A stretch of 64,000 nt of DNA, taken from the NCBI GenBank assembly GCA_029204225.1, contig CM055110.1, positions 17,542,759 to 17,606,758 on the forward strand, in the 5' to 3' direction. Numbering within the stretch: position 1 is the first letter of the stretch; every line of letters begins with the position of its first letter. A program made the translations under genes and the position numbers. The stretch is from Diphasiastrum complanatum (Eukaryota > Streptophyta > Lycopodiopsida > Lycopodiales > Lycopodiaceae). The notes beneath the pieces are model-generated. The model was given only the letters and a program-made list of their open reading frames with translations, was not told the DNA's origin and did not search any database. Shown piece by piece: positions 47,267 to 58,546 of the stretch.

Positions 47267-50200
47267 AATCCTCCCTCACTGAAATTATTCAAACCAAGTC
47301 CTTTGCAATGTATATTGTGAGATTCTCGATCTAGCGCTTTAGTCAATATGTCAGCCGTCATTTTCTTAGTGGGACAATAGTGTACAGTTATGGACTTATC
47401 TTCAATCGTTTCACGAATGAAATGATATTGAAGATCAAAATGTTGGGCTCTATGATGAGATCCTCCATTTTTGCTCATGAATAGAGCTCCTTGATTGTCA
47501 TTGAGAATGCTTATTTTGAGGATTTCAAATTGAATTGTCCTACTTTACTAACATTTTAAGCTATGTCAGGTCGAGTGCAAATGCTTGTGTAAATCAAAGA
47601 TCCTACTAAATTTCTATAAGGTACAACCTCATTTTCTCTCGATCAGATTCACACATAGGACTCATACTACTACTAAGCACTATTCCTTTTTCAGCTGGAG
47701 TACTAACTGGATTTGCATCCATTAGACCGTATCTAGCTAACATTTCCAGAATGTATCTTTTCTGACTTAGTCTAGTGATATCTGCAACTATATCTCTTTT
47801 AATTTCCATTCCTAGATAGTTATATACCTCCTAAATCTTTGATAGAAAATTCTAATGCAAGTGCCATTTTAATTTCTTCTATCTTACTCTCATCATTCCC
47901 AGTGATTAGAATATCATCTACATATATCGCTAGAATGACTATCATTTCACATTCATGAATGATATATGTGCTATTGTCTGCATTGCAAGGTCGCATCCCG
48001 ATCATTTTTGCCTTTTTGTCAAACTTTTTATGCCATTCACGACATTCCTGCTTGAGTCCATAAATTGCTTTGTGCAGAAGACGCACCAACCCTGATCCAT
48101 CATCAAATTTGGCTGGTTGATTCATATAGATTGTCTCATCCAGTTCTCCATTAAGAAATGTTGTCTCTACATCTGATTGCCAAACAATCCAACCTCTCTG
48201 AGTAGCCACAACAAGCGATATTTGTATAGTTCCAATGCGAACAACAGGAGTGTAAGTCTCCGTGAAATCAATTCCTTCTATTTGACTGCAACCTTTGGCC
48301 ACTAACCTTGCTTTGAACCGTTCAATTGAACCATCTGGTCATACCTTCAGTTTGAATACCCACGTTGATCCAATAGCTCTTCTTCCCTTTGGCAAGGAAA
48401 TGAGTTCCCATACGTGATTATCATGCATGGACTGTATCTGTTCTTCCATGGCTTGTTTCCAGTCAGATCAGTGGGAAGAGTTCTTTGCTTCATTCAGATT
48501 ATAGGGCTCTAAAATTATTTCCTCTCTTTTTTCATAGATGAAAACCATATCATCAAAACGTTTAGGAACCTTCTTAGTTATCTGAGGCCTTCGAACGATT
48601 AAACCTTGAGCATAATCCCTCTGTTCCATATCTAAACTTGTTGTTCTTTGCACTGGTTGATCATGAATGATTCCTTGAGGCTCTATACAATTTTCCTCCA
48701 CTGTCTTGGTCTGTGCATTCAGAAACACCACAATGTGCTCTTCATATTCGCTATCCTTCATATCCGATTCCTTGTAGTGAGTTTCTTCTTCTATGAACTC
48801 CACATCACGTGAAACAAGTATCTTCTTTGTTTTAGGATTGTATACTCAATAGCCTTTCTGATTGCTAGAGTATCCCACAAAATACCTTTTGTAGCATGTG
48901 GGTCTAACTTGCATTTGCCATCACTAGTGTTGATCACAAAACATAAGCATCCAAAGGTTTTCAAATGTGTCAGATCTGGTGCATGCCCTATCCACAGCTC
49001 TCTTGGTGTCTTCCAGTCTAGTTTCTCAACTGGAGATCTATTGTATAGATAGCCTGCACAAGTAACAGCTTCTGACCAAAAGGATTTGGGCAGAGATTTC
49101 TCATATAGCATACAACTGAATGTGTTTAGAAGTGTCATGTTCAACCTTTCACTTATTCCATTCTGTTGAGGATTATAAGGACAGGTAAACTCCCTTCTAA
49201 TTCCCTCTTCTTTGCAAAAATTGTTGAATAAATGACTCACAAACTCCCCTCCATTATCAGATCTTAAAGCTCTGGGACCCTTTTCCTTTCTCTGCTTTGC
49301 ATTGTGAGACATAATCCTTGAAGCACGTTAATGCCTCTGCTTTCTCTTTCATGCAACGAATGTGTGTATATCAAGAATAATCATCTGTAAACGTAATGAA
49401 ATATCGGGCACCTCCGATTGACCACCTCAATTGGACCACAGACATCGTTGTGTATTAGATCAAGTGGACCTTCTGCTCTCTTCAATGCTTGCTTTGGATA
49501 AGGTTTCTTTGTCATTTTGCCTTTCAAACAAACATTGCAATTACGACATAGCTCCATTATGTGGATCTTGTAGTTCTTAATAAGTCCACTTTCAGAGAGT
49601 CACTCTAGTTTTTGAAATGACAAGTGGCCCATTTGTTTGTGCCACAATTCATCAGCATCAATTGCCTTTGCAATCAATGCTTGTTCTGATGCTTCCTTTG
49701 AACTAAAATAGTTCATTTGAAATAAATTCCCTACTCGATCTCCTATGGCTAGAGTCTCATTTTGATAAACCAGCCCACACTTGTTCTCTTCAAACACTAC
49801 TCGCACTCCTAACTTTGTAATCTTACTAACTGACAAAAGATTTCTCCCAATCTGTGGAACAAAATATACATTCTGTAGTATTCCACTCTGATTAGGTGGA
49901 AATTGAATGTTATTGTCCCCACTTCCAATTGCTAAGACATAGGTGTTGTCTCCCATAAAGATTTGAATAGAAGGTATCAATTCCTTCATTTTTATGAACA
50001 AGCTGAGATCATGCGTCATATGTGAAGTAGCACCTGAGTCTAGGACCAGTCCTTGCTTGACTCCACATCAATAGAATTCATGATGTCTTCCCGATCTCTT
50101 TGTGGATTTGGTGTAACTTTGAATCGAGCCATGAGAGAGCACTCATCTTCCATCATTAGTGCTTCTTCAGCTACTTCTAGCTCTGGCCATTTCTTTAATG

Positions 50201-51058
50201 TGCAGACCCTTCATATTTTTCAGTTGTCCCTTCAATGGACATTCTTTCAGGAGGTGATCAAGGCTATCGCATAGATAGCAATGTCTTTCCTTCTTCTTGG
50301 AATCCTTCTAAAACTTCTGTGAGCTCCTGAACTCGTTCTTTCCCTTGTTGTGGCTACCCTTTATGAGAAGCGCAAGTTCTTGCCCTCCTTGAGGTCGAAC
50401 CTTACTCCTCCTCATATCTGCTTCAAGTACTCTTCGAATGGCAATAGATAGCGTCAGTTTGTTTTCTCGCTCATCAACATACTGCCCTTCAATCGTAGCA
50501 ATGAGAGATTCGAAGAAACGTGGTAGCCCTGCCAAGAACATGCAGGTCAGCTGTTTTTCTTCAATCTGAAATCCGATGGCTACAAGCTTTCGTGTTGTCT
50601 GCCGAAAGCGATTAGCGTAAGCACTGGCGGTCTCTCCTTCTCCCATCTGCATGTTTGTGAGTTCACGCTGCAAAATGATCCTTGAGCCCAATCCAGTTCC
50701 ATGGTAGAGCCGCTTTAGATGCTCCCAAACACCATCTCGAGTGCTTAGCTCCGGCACTTGTGCTCCTACAAGACTATTGACTGACAAGCACAACATGGTG
50801 TAAGCTTGCGTGGAACGCTCCTTGAACAATAATTATTGTTCATGGAGTTCTGGCATGGGTTCTCCAACCGGTTCTTTCTCAGTTTCAATTACAATCTCCC
50901 ATAATCCACGCTCTTGAAAAAGAATCTTCATTCTCCAAACCCAACCACCATAGTTGTCTCCATCCAATCTCTCCACACTACGAGGATCAAACATGAATTG
51001 AACTCCTTTTTGCACCATGCTTCCACAGAACACGCTAGTGTTGTGGGCCCATAACCTT
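47267..51058 (-). pseudogene. Copia gag-pol, internal copy 1
   Basis: Read leftward. Gag at 51033-50308 starts MFCGSMVQKGVQFMFDPRSV and includes DNYGGWVWRMKILFQ and a UBN2-like core. The knuckle CYLCDSLDHLLKECP near 50270 is intact CCHC. Protease near 50045 keeps LVLDSGATSHMTHDLSLF. The finger WHKQMGHLSFQKLE is followed by a stop. The integrase core is at 49312-48791 (RSDNGGEFVSHLFN, PQQNGISERLNMTLL). RT at 48302-47606 has DFTETYTPVVRIGTI, TTFLNGELDETIYM and AIYVDDILITG. The RNase H tail at 47478-47221 has HFDLQYHFIRETIEDKSITV and ADILTKAL. RNase H between CTRPDIA and NDNQGALF is deleted. Several stops and frameshifts are present. Confidence 0.9.
51043..51056 (-). promoter_or_regulatory. Primer-binding site, anticodon-arm initiator tRNA-Met type
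   Basis: On the element strand GGTTATGGGCCCAC lies two bases inside the 5' LTR (b) for copy 1. Its complement, GTGGGCCCATAACC, equals the anticodon stem-loop of plant initiator tRNA-Met as I know it, not the acceptor end. Drosophila copia is known to prime from such a tRNA half cut in this loop. Confidence 0.65.
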
Positions 51059-51567
51059 TGTTAATAAAGATTAAGAAAATCACATGCACCATTTGCAGTC
51101 ACAACATGCACATCTAATATTTGATATTCAAGCAAAATTTGTGAGAATACTACCTTGAACAAAAGAGAAAAATCTTTATTATGAGAAATCAACGTGCCAT
51201 GCAATGAGTACAGAGGAAAAAGTGTAATCCTAATCAAAGATGACTACAGAAACAAAAGTGTAATCCTAATCAAAGGTTAAAGAGGAAGTAGAGCTTATTC
51301 ATCGTTGAACTTCTTGCTTGCTATTACTTCCTTATATCCTATCACCCACATGGAAAAACCGTTTTCTGTCTTTTTCAGTACCAAGCTTATACCCGCCAGA
51401 ATCTAAAAATGTCTGATTGTTAACTACCAGTCAGTTTAAAAAGAAATAGCCGAATTCTGCTACGTGCTGAGATTCTCATGACTAGAGTTGCTGTCGTTAT
51501 CAACTGATCGTGACGTTTCGATCACTCTTCCACAATCTGAAAATATTCCAGCATCCTTGTATTAACA
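51059..51567 (-). repeat. LTR b (middle, complete, 509 bp) of the tandem copia
   Basis: Opens TGTTAATAAAGATTAAG and closes CCTTGTATTAACA. It serves as 5' LTR for the left unit and 3' LTR for the right unit. Confidence 0.9.
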
Positions 51568-54500
51568 AATCCTCCCTCGCTGAAATTATTCAAACCAAGT
51601 CCTTTGCAATGTATATTGTGAGATTCTCGATCTAGCGCTTTAGTCAATATGTCAGCCGTCATTTTCTTAGTGGGACAATAGTGTACAGTTATGGACTTAT
51701 CTTCAATCGTTTCACGAATGAGATGATATTGAAGATCAAAATGTTGGGCTCTATGATGAGATCCTCCATTTTTGCTCATGAATAGAGCTCCTTGATTGTC
51801 ATTGAGAATGCTTATTTTGAGGATTTCAAATTGAATTGTCCTACTTTACTAACATTTTAAGCTATGTCAGGTCGAGTGCAAATGCTTGTGTAAATCAAAG
51901 ATCCTACTAAATTTCTATAGGGTACAACCTCATTTTCTCTCGATCAGACTCACACATAAGACTCATACTACTACTAAGCACTACTCCTTTTTCAGCTGGA
52001 GTACTAACTGGATTTGCATCCATTAGACCGTATCTAGCTAACATTTCCAGAATGTATCTTTTCTGACTTAGTCTAGTGATATCTGCAACTATATCTCTTT
52101 TAATTTCCATTCCTAGACAGTTATATATTTCTCCTAAATCTTTGATAGAAAATTCTAATGCAAGTGCCATTTTAATTTCTTCTATCTTATTCTCATCATT
52201 CCCAGTGATTAGAATATCATCTACATATATCGCTAGAATGACTATCATTTCACATTCATGAATGATATATGTGCTATTGTCTGCATTGCAAGGTCGCATC
52301 CCGATCATTTTTGCCTTTTTGTCAAACTTTTTATGCCATTCATGACATTCCTGCTTGAGTCCATAAATTGCTTTGTGCAGAAGACACACCAACCCTGATC
52401 CATCATCGAATTCGGCTAGTTGATTCATATAGATTGTCTCATCCATCTCTCCATTAAGAAATGTTGTCTCTACATCTAATTGCCAAACAATCCAACCTCT
52501 CTAAAAATAGCCACAACAAGCGATATTCGTATAGTTCCAATGCGAACAACAAGAGTGTAAGTCTCCGTGAAATCAATTCCTTCTATTTGCTTTGAACCGT
52601 TCAATTGAACCATCTGGTCATACCTTCAGTTTGAATACCCACTTTGATCCAATAGCTCTTCTTCCCTTTGGCAAGGAAATGAGTTCCCATACGTGATTCT
52701 CATGCATGGACTATATATGTTCTTCCATGGCTTGTTTCCAGTCAGACCAGTGGGAAGAGTTCTTTGCTTCATTCAGATTATAGGGCTCTAAAATTATTTC
52801 CTCTCTTTTTTCATAGATGAAAACCATTTCATCAAAACGTTTAGGAACCTTCTTAGTTATCTGAGGCCTTCGAACGATTGAACCTTGAGCATAATCCCTC
52901 TGTTCCATATCTAAACTTGTTGTTCTTTGCACTGGTTGATCATGAATGATTCCTTGAGGCTCTGTACAATTTTCCTCCATTGTCTTGGTATGTGCATTCA
53001 GAAACACCACAATGTGCTCTTCATAATCGCTATCCTTCATATCCGATTCCTTGTAGTGAGTTTCTTCTTCTCTGAACTCCACATCACGTGAAACAAGTAT
53101 CTTCTTTGTTTTAGGATTGTATACTCGATAGCCTTTCTGATTGCTAGAGTATCCCACAAAATACCTTTTGTAGCATGTGGGTCTAACTTGCATTTGCCAG
53201 CACTAGTGTTGATCACAAAACATAAGCATCCAAATGTGTCAGATCTGGTGCATGCCCTATCCACAGCTCTCTTGGTGTCTTCCAGTCTAGTTTCTCAGCT
53301 GGAGATCTATTGTATTAATAGCCTGCACAAGTAACAGCTTCTGCCCAAAAGGATTTGGGCAGAGATTTCTCATATAGCATACAACTGACTGTGTTTAGAA
53401 GTGTCATGTTCAACCTTTCACTTATTCCATTCTGTTGAGGATTATAAGGACAGGTAAACTCCCTTCTAATTCCCTCTTCTTTGCAAAACTTGTTGAATAA
53501 ATGACTCACAAACTCCCCTCCATTATCAGATCTTAAAGCTCTGGGACCCTTTTCCTTTTCTGCTTTGCATTGTGAAACATAATCCTTGAAGCACGTTAAT
53601 GCCTCTGCTTTCTCTTTCATGCAACGAATGTGTGTATATCAAGAATAATCATCTGTAAACGTAATGAAATATCGGGCACCTCCGATTGACCACCTCAATT
53701 GGACCACAGACATCGTTGTGTATTAGATCAAGTGGACCTTCTGCTCTCTTCAATGCTTGCTTTGGATAAGGTTTCTTTGTCATTTTGCCTTTCAAACAAA
53801 CATTGCAATTACGACATAGCTCCATTATGTGGATCTTGTAGTTCTTAATAAGTCCACTTTCAGATAGTCACTCTAGTTTTTGAAATGACAAGTGGCCCAT
53901 TTGTTTGTGCCACAATTCATCAGCATCAACTTCCTTTTCAATCAATGCTTGTTCTGATGCTTCCTTTGAACTAAAATAGTTCATTCGAAATAGATTCCCT
54001 ACTCGATCTCCTGTGGCTAGAGTCTCATTTTGATAAACCAGCTCACACTTGTTCTCTTCAAACACTACTCGCACTCCTAACTTTGTATTCTTACTGACTG
54101 ACAAAAGATTTCTCCCAATCTGTGGAACAAAATATACATTCTGTAGTATTCCGCTCTGATTGGGTGGAAATTGAATGTTAATGTCCCCACTTCCAATTGC
54201 TAAGACATAGGTGTTGTCTCCCATAAAGATTTGAATAGAAGGTATCAATTCCTTCATTTTTACGAACAAGCTGAGATCATGCGTCATATGTGAAGTAGCA
54301 CCTGAGTCCAGGACCAGTCCTTGCTTGACTCCACATCAATAGAATTCGTGATGTCTTCCCGATCTCTTTGTGGATTTGGTGTAACCTTGAATCGAGCCAT
54401 GAGAGAGCACTCATCTTCCATCATTAGTGCTTCTTCAGCTACTTCTAGCTCTGGCCATTTCTTTAATGTGCAGACCCTTCATATTTTTCAGTTGTCCCTT

Positions 54501-55322
54501 CAATGGACATTCTTTCAGGAGGTGATCAAGGCTATCGCATAGATAGCAATGTCTTTCCTTCTTCTTGGAATCGTTCTTCAACTTCTGTGAGCTCCTGAAC
54601 TCGTTCTTTCCCTTGCTGTGGCTACCCTTTATGAGAAGGCACAAGTTCTTGCCCTCCTTGAGGTCGAACCTTACTCCTCCTCATATCTGCTTCAAGTACT
54701 CTTCGAATGGCAATAGATAGCGTCAGTTTGTTTTCTCGCTCATCAACATACTGCCCTTCAATCGTAGCAATGAGAGATTCGAAGAAACGTGGTAGCCCTG
54801 CCAAGAACATGTAGGTCAGCTGTTTTTCTTCAATCTGAAATCCGATGGCTACAAGCTTTCGTGCTGTCTGCCGAAAGCGATCAGCGTAAGCACTGGCGGT
54901 CTCTCCTTCTCCCATCTGCATGTTTGTGAGTTCACGCTGCAAAATGATCCTTGAGCCCAATCCAGTTCCATGGTAGAGCCGCTTTAGATGCTCCCAAACA
55001 CCATCAGGAGTGCTTAGCTCCGGCACTTGTGCTCCTACAAGACTATTGACTGACAAGCACAACATGGTGTAAGCTTGCATGGTCCTTGAACAATGATAAT
55101 TGTTCATGGAGTTCTGGCATGGGTTCTCCAACCGGTTCTTTCTCAGTTCCAATTACGATCTCCCATAATCCACGCTCTTGAAAAAGAATCTTCATTCTCC
55201 AAGCCCAATCACCATAGTTGTCTCCATCCAATCTCTCCACACTACGAGGATCAAACATGAATTGAACTCCTTTTTGCGCCATGCTTCCACAGAACACGCT
55301 AGTGTTGTGGGCCCATAACCTT
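51568..55322 (-). pseudogene. Copia gag-pol, internal copy 2
   Basis: Same order as copy 1: gag 55297-54622, knuckle CYLCDSLDHLLKECP near 54550, protease near 54310, integrase core 53620-53315, RT 52446-51907 (AIYVDDILITG), RNase H tail 51779-51522. It shares copy 1's RNase H deletion and the break after the zinc finger (WHKQMGHLSFQKLE, stop). Copy-specific changes include a 5-codon-scale deletion in the integrase C-terminus near 53235 (the KTFG region), a frameshift in the RT fingers near 52500, and a small deletion near 52590. The gag C-terminus is frame-shifted compared with copy 1. Confidence 0.9.
55307..55320 (-). promoter_or_regulatory. Primer-binding site of internal copy 2
   Basis: The same GGTTATGGGCCCAC, two bases from LTR c, conserved without change between the two copies. 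Confidence 0.65.
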
Positions 55323-56231
55323 TGTTAATAAAGATTAAGAAAATCACATGCACCATTTGCAGTCACAACATGCACATCTAATATCTGATATTCAAGCAAA
55401 ATTTGTGAGAATACTACCTTGAACAAAAGAGAAAAATCTTTATTATGAGAAATCAACGTGCCATGCAATGAGTACAGAGGAAAAAGTGTAATCCTAATCA
55501 AAGATGACTACAGAAACAAAAGTGTAATCCTAATCAAAGGTTAAAGAGGAAGTAGAGCTTATTCATCGTTGAACTTCTTGCTTGCTATTACTTCCTTATA
55601 TCCTATCACCCACATGGAAAAACCGTTTTCTGTCTTTTTCAGTACCAAGCTTATACCCGCCAAAATCTAAAGATGTCTGACTGTTAACTACCAGTCAGTT
55701 TAAAAAGAAGTAATGGATTCTTTGTGCTGATTACACCCACTTTTGGGGCTTTTTAAAAAGCATAAAATGTCACTAAATTTTTTAAAAAAAATTCAAAATT
55801 CTGAAGCCCATTCCAATCCGCGTCAGACTGCGTGTCAGACCGTGTCAGACTGTGTGCGTATGTCTGCCACGTGGCAGTTTCTCATTGGTCCAAAAAAATC
55901 CCAAACTACTGATTATGCTTTGTAAATGGCATTTGGAAAATTCAAAGACTCCATTACGCAATGGAAGGAGCCGGGCACAGGCCATTATGCCCGGTTCGGC
56001 TTTCCAAAAAAAAAAATATTAGAAATCCTTAGCGGGCATAACCGCCTCGCCCAAATTTTTTTGGAAATCCTTACCGGGCATAATGGCTTGTGCCCGGCTC
56101 CTTCCATAATACATAACAGAATTTTGCATTTTGCCACGTGCTGAGATTCTCATGACTAGAGGTGCTGTCGTTATCAACTGATCCTGACGTTTTGATCAAT
56201 CTGAGAATATTCCAGCGTCCTTGTATTAACA
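55323..56231 (-). repeat. LTR c (right) of the tandem copia, with nested insertion
   Basis: Opens TGTTAATAAAGATTAAG and closes GTCCTTGTATTAACA. Without the nested element it is about 500 bp, like LTR b. A 12-bp deletion (CTCTTCCACAA region) distinguishes it near 56195. Confidence 0.85.
55710..56112. mobile_element. Composite hairpin element H, copy 3, inserted in LTR c
   Basis: Part A (55710-55957) opens GTAATGGATTCTTTG and closes CAAAGACTCCATTAC. Part B (55959-56112) is a longer hairpin: GGAAGGAGCCGGGCACAGGC with CATTATGCCCGG on the left, CCGGGCATAATGGC with TGTGCCCGGCTCCTTCC on the right, and a further inner GGGCATAACCGCC. Comparison with the empty site in LTRs a and b places the insertion within AAGAAATAACCGAATT, with TAA on both sides of the insert as a possible 3-bp target duplication. 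Confidence 0.8.
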
Positions 56232-57310
56232 TGAAGTGCGATGGAATGCAGGGACAGCTTATAGAAACATTCTCTTCCTTCATCTCTCAGAAGTGCGATG
56301 GATGGGCAGAAAAAGTGATACTCATTCGTAGAAGGCAGGGTGATTCCAAATGCCTCTCTGATAGCGATGGTCAGACATGAATAGACCCTTTCGTCTATTA
56401 TGTTTATCTACTCAGATGGAATGTTGTAGAATCAACAGTGATAGTCATGCTCAGACAGCAGAGGTAATAGATACAACAATAGTTTATCCCTTCTTCAGGT
56501 CCTCTGATAGACAGTATTCTGCTCAAAAGGTTATGTGGTAGCCCTGCGATGGATCAACATGCCCACAGGAGGTACTAGTAATTCAAACCGAGATTAGACA
56601 AGTGTTTATCTCCAATAAGCTCATTTCTTTCCTATGGAGAGTGTATTGATCACTAGTGGTTGTCTTGCATAATGTATTTCAAGAGCCTTTAAGAGTGTGG
56701 TCTCCTTTAGTCTCTTATACAAGTAATTGGACACCTTTCTTTTATCTTCTTTTTTTACTTTTTTCATTTTGCCAAGTTGAAATATTCTATAGCACTTGCA
56801 ATGGGTCACACTTGTTTAGGATTACCCTTGTCTCTAGGGTTGCACCTTGTTTGTCAAGGTCTTGACCTTTGTCCCCAACATCAATTTGAGTGCCCAAATT
56901 GTCATTGCTTCTCTTAGATTGGCTTTGTCGGCTTGTTGGTGATTGTCACAAGGACCTTTGTCGATGCTCTGGTGTCTATTTTTTTCGTCTCTCTTTGGTC
57001 TCAAATTTTTTTTTGGGCTTCAAGGAAAAGGGCGTCCTGCAAAATCTCAGATATCTTCTTATATTAATAAAAACCGGAGGTTACATTGATGAAATCAGAC
57101 GTTCAACAGCCGAAAGAAAACATAATAGCTAATTCTAAGGCTAATTTTATTTAAAGACTGTAGTTCTTTTTGGGTGAACTGGGACCCCTTCGGCATGGGC
57201 TATACTAGCCAAATATGTGCCGATCACACTTTGATCTAATCAATTTCTCTTAGAAAGCATGCAAGTTATTGCATAAAACTTTGAAAATTAGCTCAATTTT
57301 GCGTGCTAAA
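56232..57310. other. No recognisable gene
   Basis: Unassigned sequence between the tandem copia and the next copia. Short frames only (for example 56890-57132). No element ends were identified. Confidence 0.5.
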
Positions 57311-58450
57311 AAATCGGCTAACACCTGTCCACACCTCATAAGGTGTCTTGCCATTCAAGGCTTTGGTGATGGATCGATTCTGTAAGTAGGCAGGTGTACT
57401 AACAGCTTCTGCCCAGAATTTCTTTGGAAGAGAGACATGGGCCATCATGCTCTTGGCACTTTCGATGAGTGTCCGATTCTTCCGTTCAGCTACACCAATA
57501 GACTGAGGTGAGTAGCTGGTTGTATATTATTGATGTATCCCGTAGGTCTTGCAAAACTCCTTGAATTTTGTGGAGATGTACTCTCCCCCTCCATCTGTGC
57601 ATAGAGCCTTGATTTTTCTCTGGGTTTGGTTTTCTACAGACGCCTTGAACTGCTTGAAGAACTTGAATGCTTCATATTTGTTCTTCATATAGTAGGTTGC
57701 AGTCCTTCGAGAGAAGTCGTTGATGAAGGTTGAGAAATAGAGAGCTCCCCCTGTGGAAGTAGTCTGCATCGGGCCACCAATGTCGCTATGTACAAGGTCA
57801 AGCAAGCCCTTGGATGTATGAACTGAGTCTGAACTGAAGGGACTCCTAGCATGCTTGCTGATAATACAACTTTCGCATGGAGAAGTTGGCTTGCTGACTA
57901 AAGGCAGATCTTGTACTAGACTCTGAGCTCTGACATTTGCTGAATATTGTTGAAGTTAAGATGGCCAAGTCTGGAATGCCACATCATATCAGTTGATTCA
58001 GAAGTGGCTGTGTGAAGAGCTTGACTGTTAGAAAAATAGCAATGGCTGAGTTTGTACGTAGCCACTTCTTCTTCCGTAGGCTAGAACCTTCCGGGATATG
58101 TCAAGAATTGTGCAGCCTTTTGTATCTAATTCGACCCTCCGACTTGAATCGGTGATTCTGGTAATTGAGAGCAGATTCTTGGTCAGATTTGGAATGTGGA
58201 GAACGTTGGACAGCAACTTGACCTCACCTCTTTTGAATTCAACTCTGACTGTTCTTTCAACTCGATTGAATGTGATGAGTTGTCTCCAAGTTGCACAACT
58301 CGAGAGTGGTTGAATGACTTACAATTTTTGAACCAGTTGCGATGGTGAGTCATGTGTTGTGTTGTTCCGGAATCTAGATACCAGGAATCGATATCCTATT
58401 GTTCTCCGACTTTGTTCATGAAAGCTTCTTCATCTTCTTCTTCTTCATTA
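57311..58450 (-). mobile_element. Ty1/copia E, left part: protease and integrase
   Basis: On the minus strand the protease frame near 58420-58320 has WYLDSGTTQHMTHHRNWF. Then LSNVLHIPNLTKNLLSITRI is at 58216-58150. The integrase finger is at about 57990-57860 (WHSRLGHLN, CESCIISKHARSPF). The core at 57805-57527 has DLVHSDIGGPMQ, TFINDFSRRTATYYMKNK and KALCTDGGGEYISTKF. After a frameshift come QSIGVAERKNRTL, FWAEAV and LNGKTPYEVWTG, ending about 57320. RT is absent. The gag half lies on the far side of the MITE at 63218-64000. Confidence 0.85.
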
Positions 58451-58546
58451 GGGGAGATTTGAGCTCCAAAAAGACTCTTTAAAGATTCGTGCAAGATGTC
58501 TTTAATATTATTAAAATATTATAACACTAATACTTTTGACTTGCCA

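Larger units (their letters stand above)
46890..56231 (-). mobile_element. Tandem Ty1/copia array: LTR-internal-LTR-internal-LTR
   Basis: Three LTRs (a: about 46890-47266, left-truncated; b: 51059-51567; c: 55323-56231, with an insertion) enclose two internal regions of 3792 and 3755 bp that are nearly identical by eye. LTR ends are TGTTAA/TTAACA; polypurine tracts (GAGGGAGGAT) follow LTRs a and b. Both interiors lack the same N-terminal part of RNase H and share other breaks, so the array arose from one defective unit. The middle LTR is shared, as in unequal recombination or tandem duplication. LTRs b and c both carry an internal repeat (about 35 bp, ACAGAAACAAAAGTGTAATC) that is absent from a. 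Confidence 0.9.

Noticed and set aside
51041-51058. Initiator tRNA-Met gene
   Set aside because: Only the 14-bp anticodon-arm match is present, beside an LTR end; acceptor, D and T arms are missing. It fits a primer-binding site.
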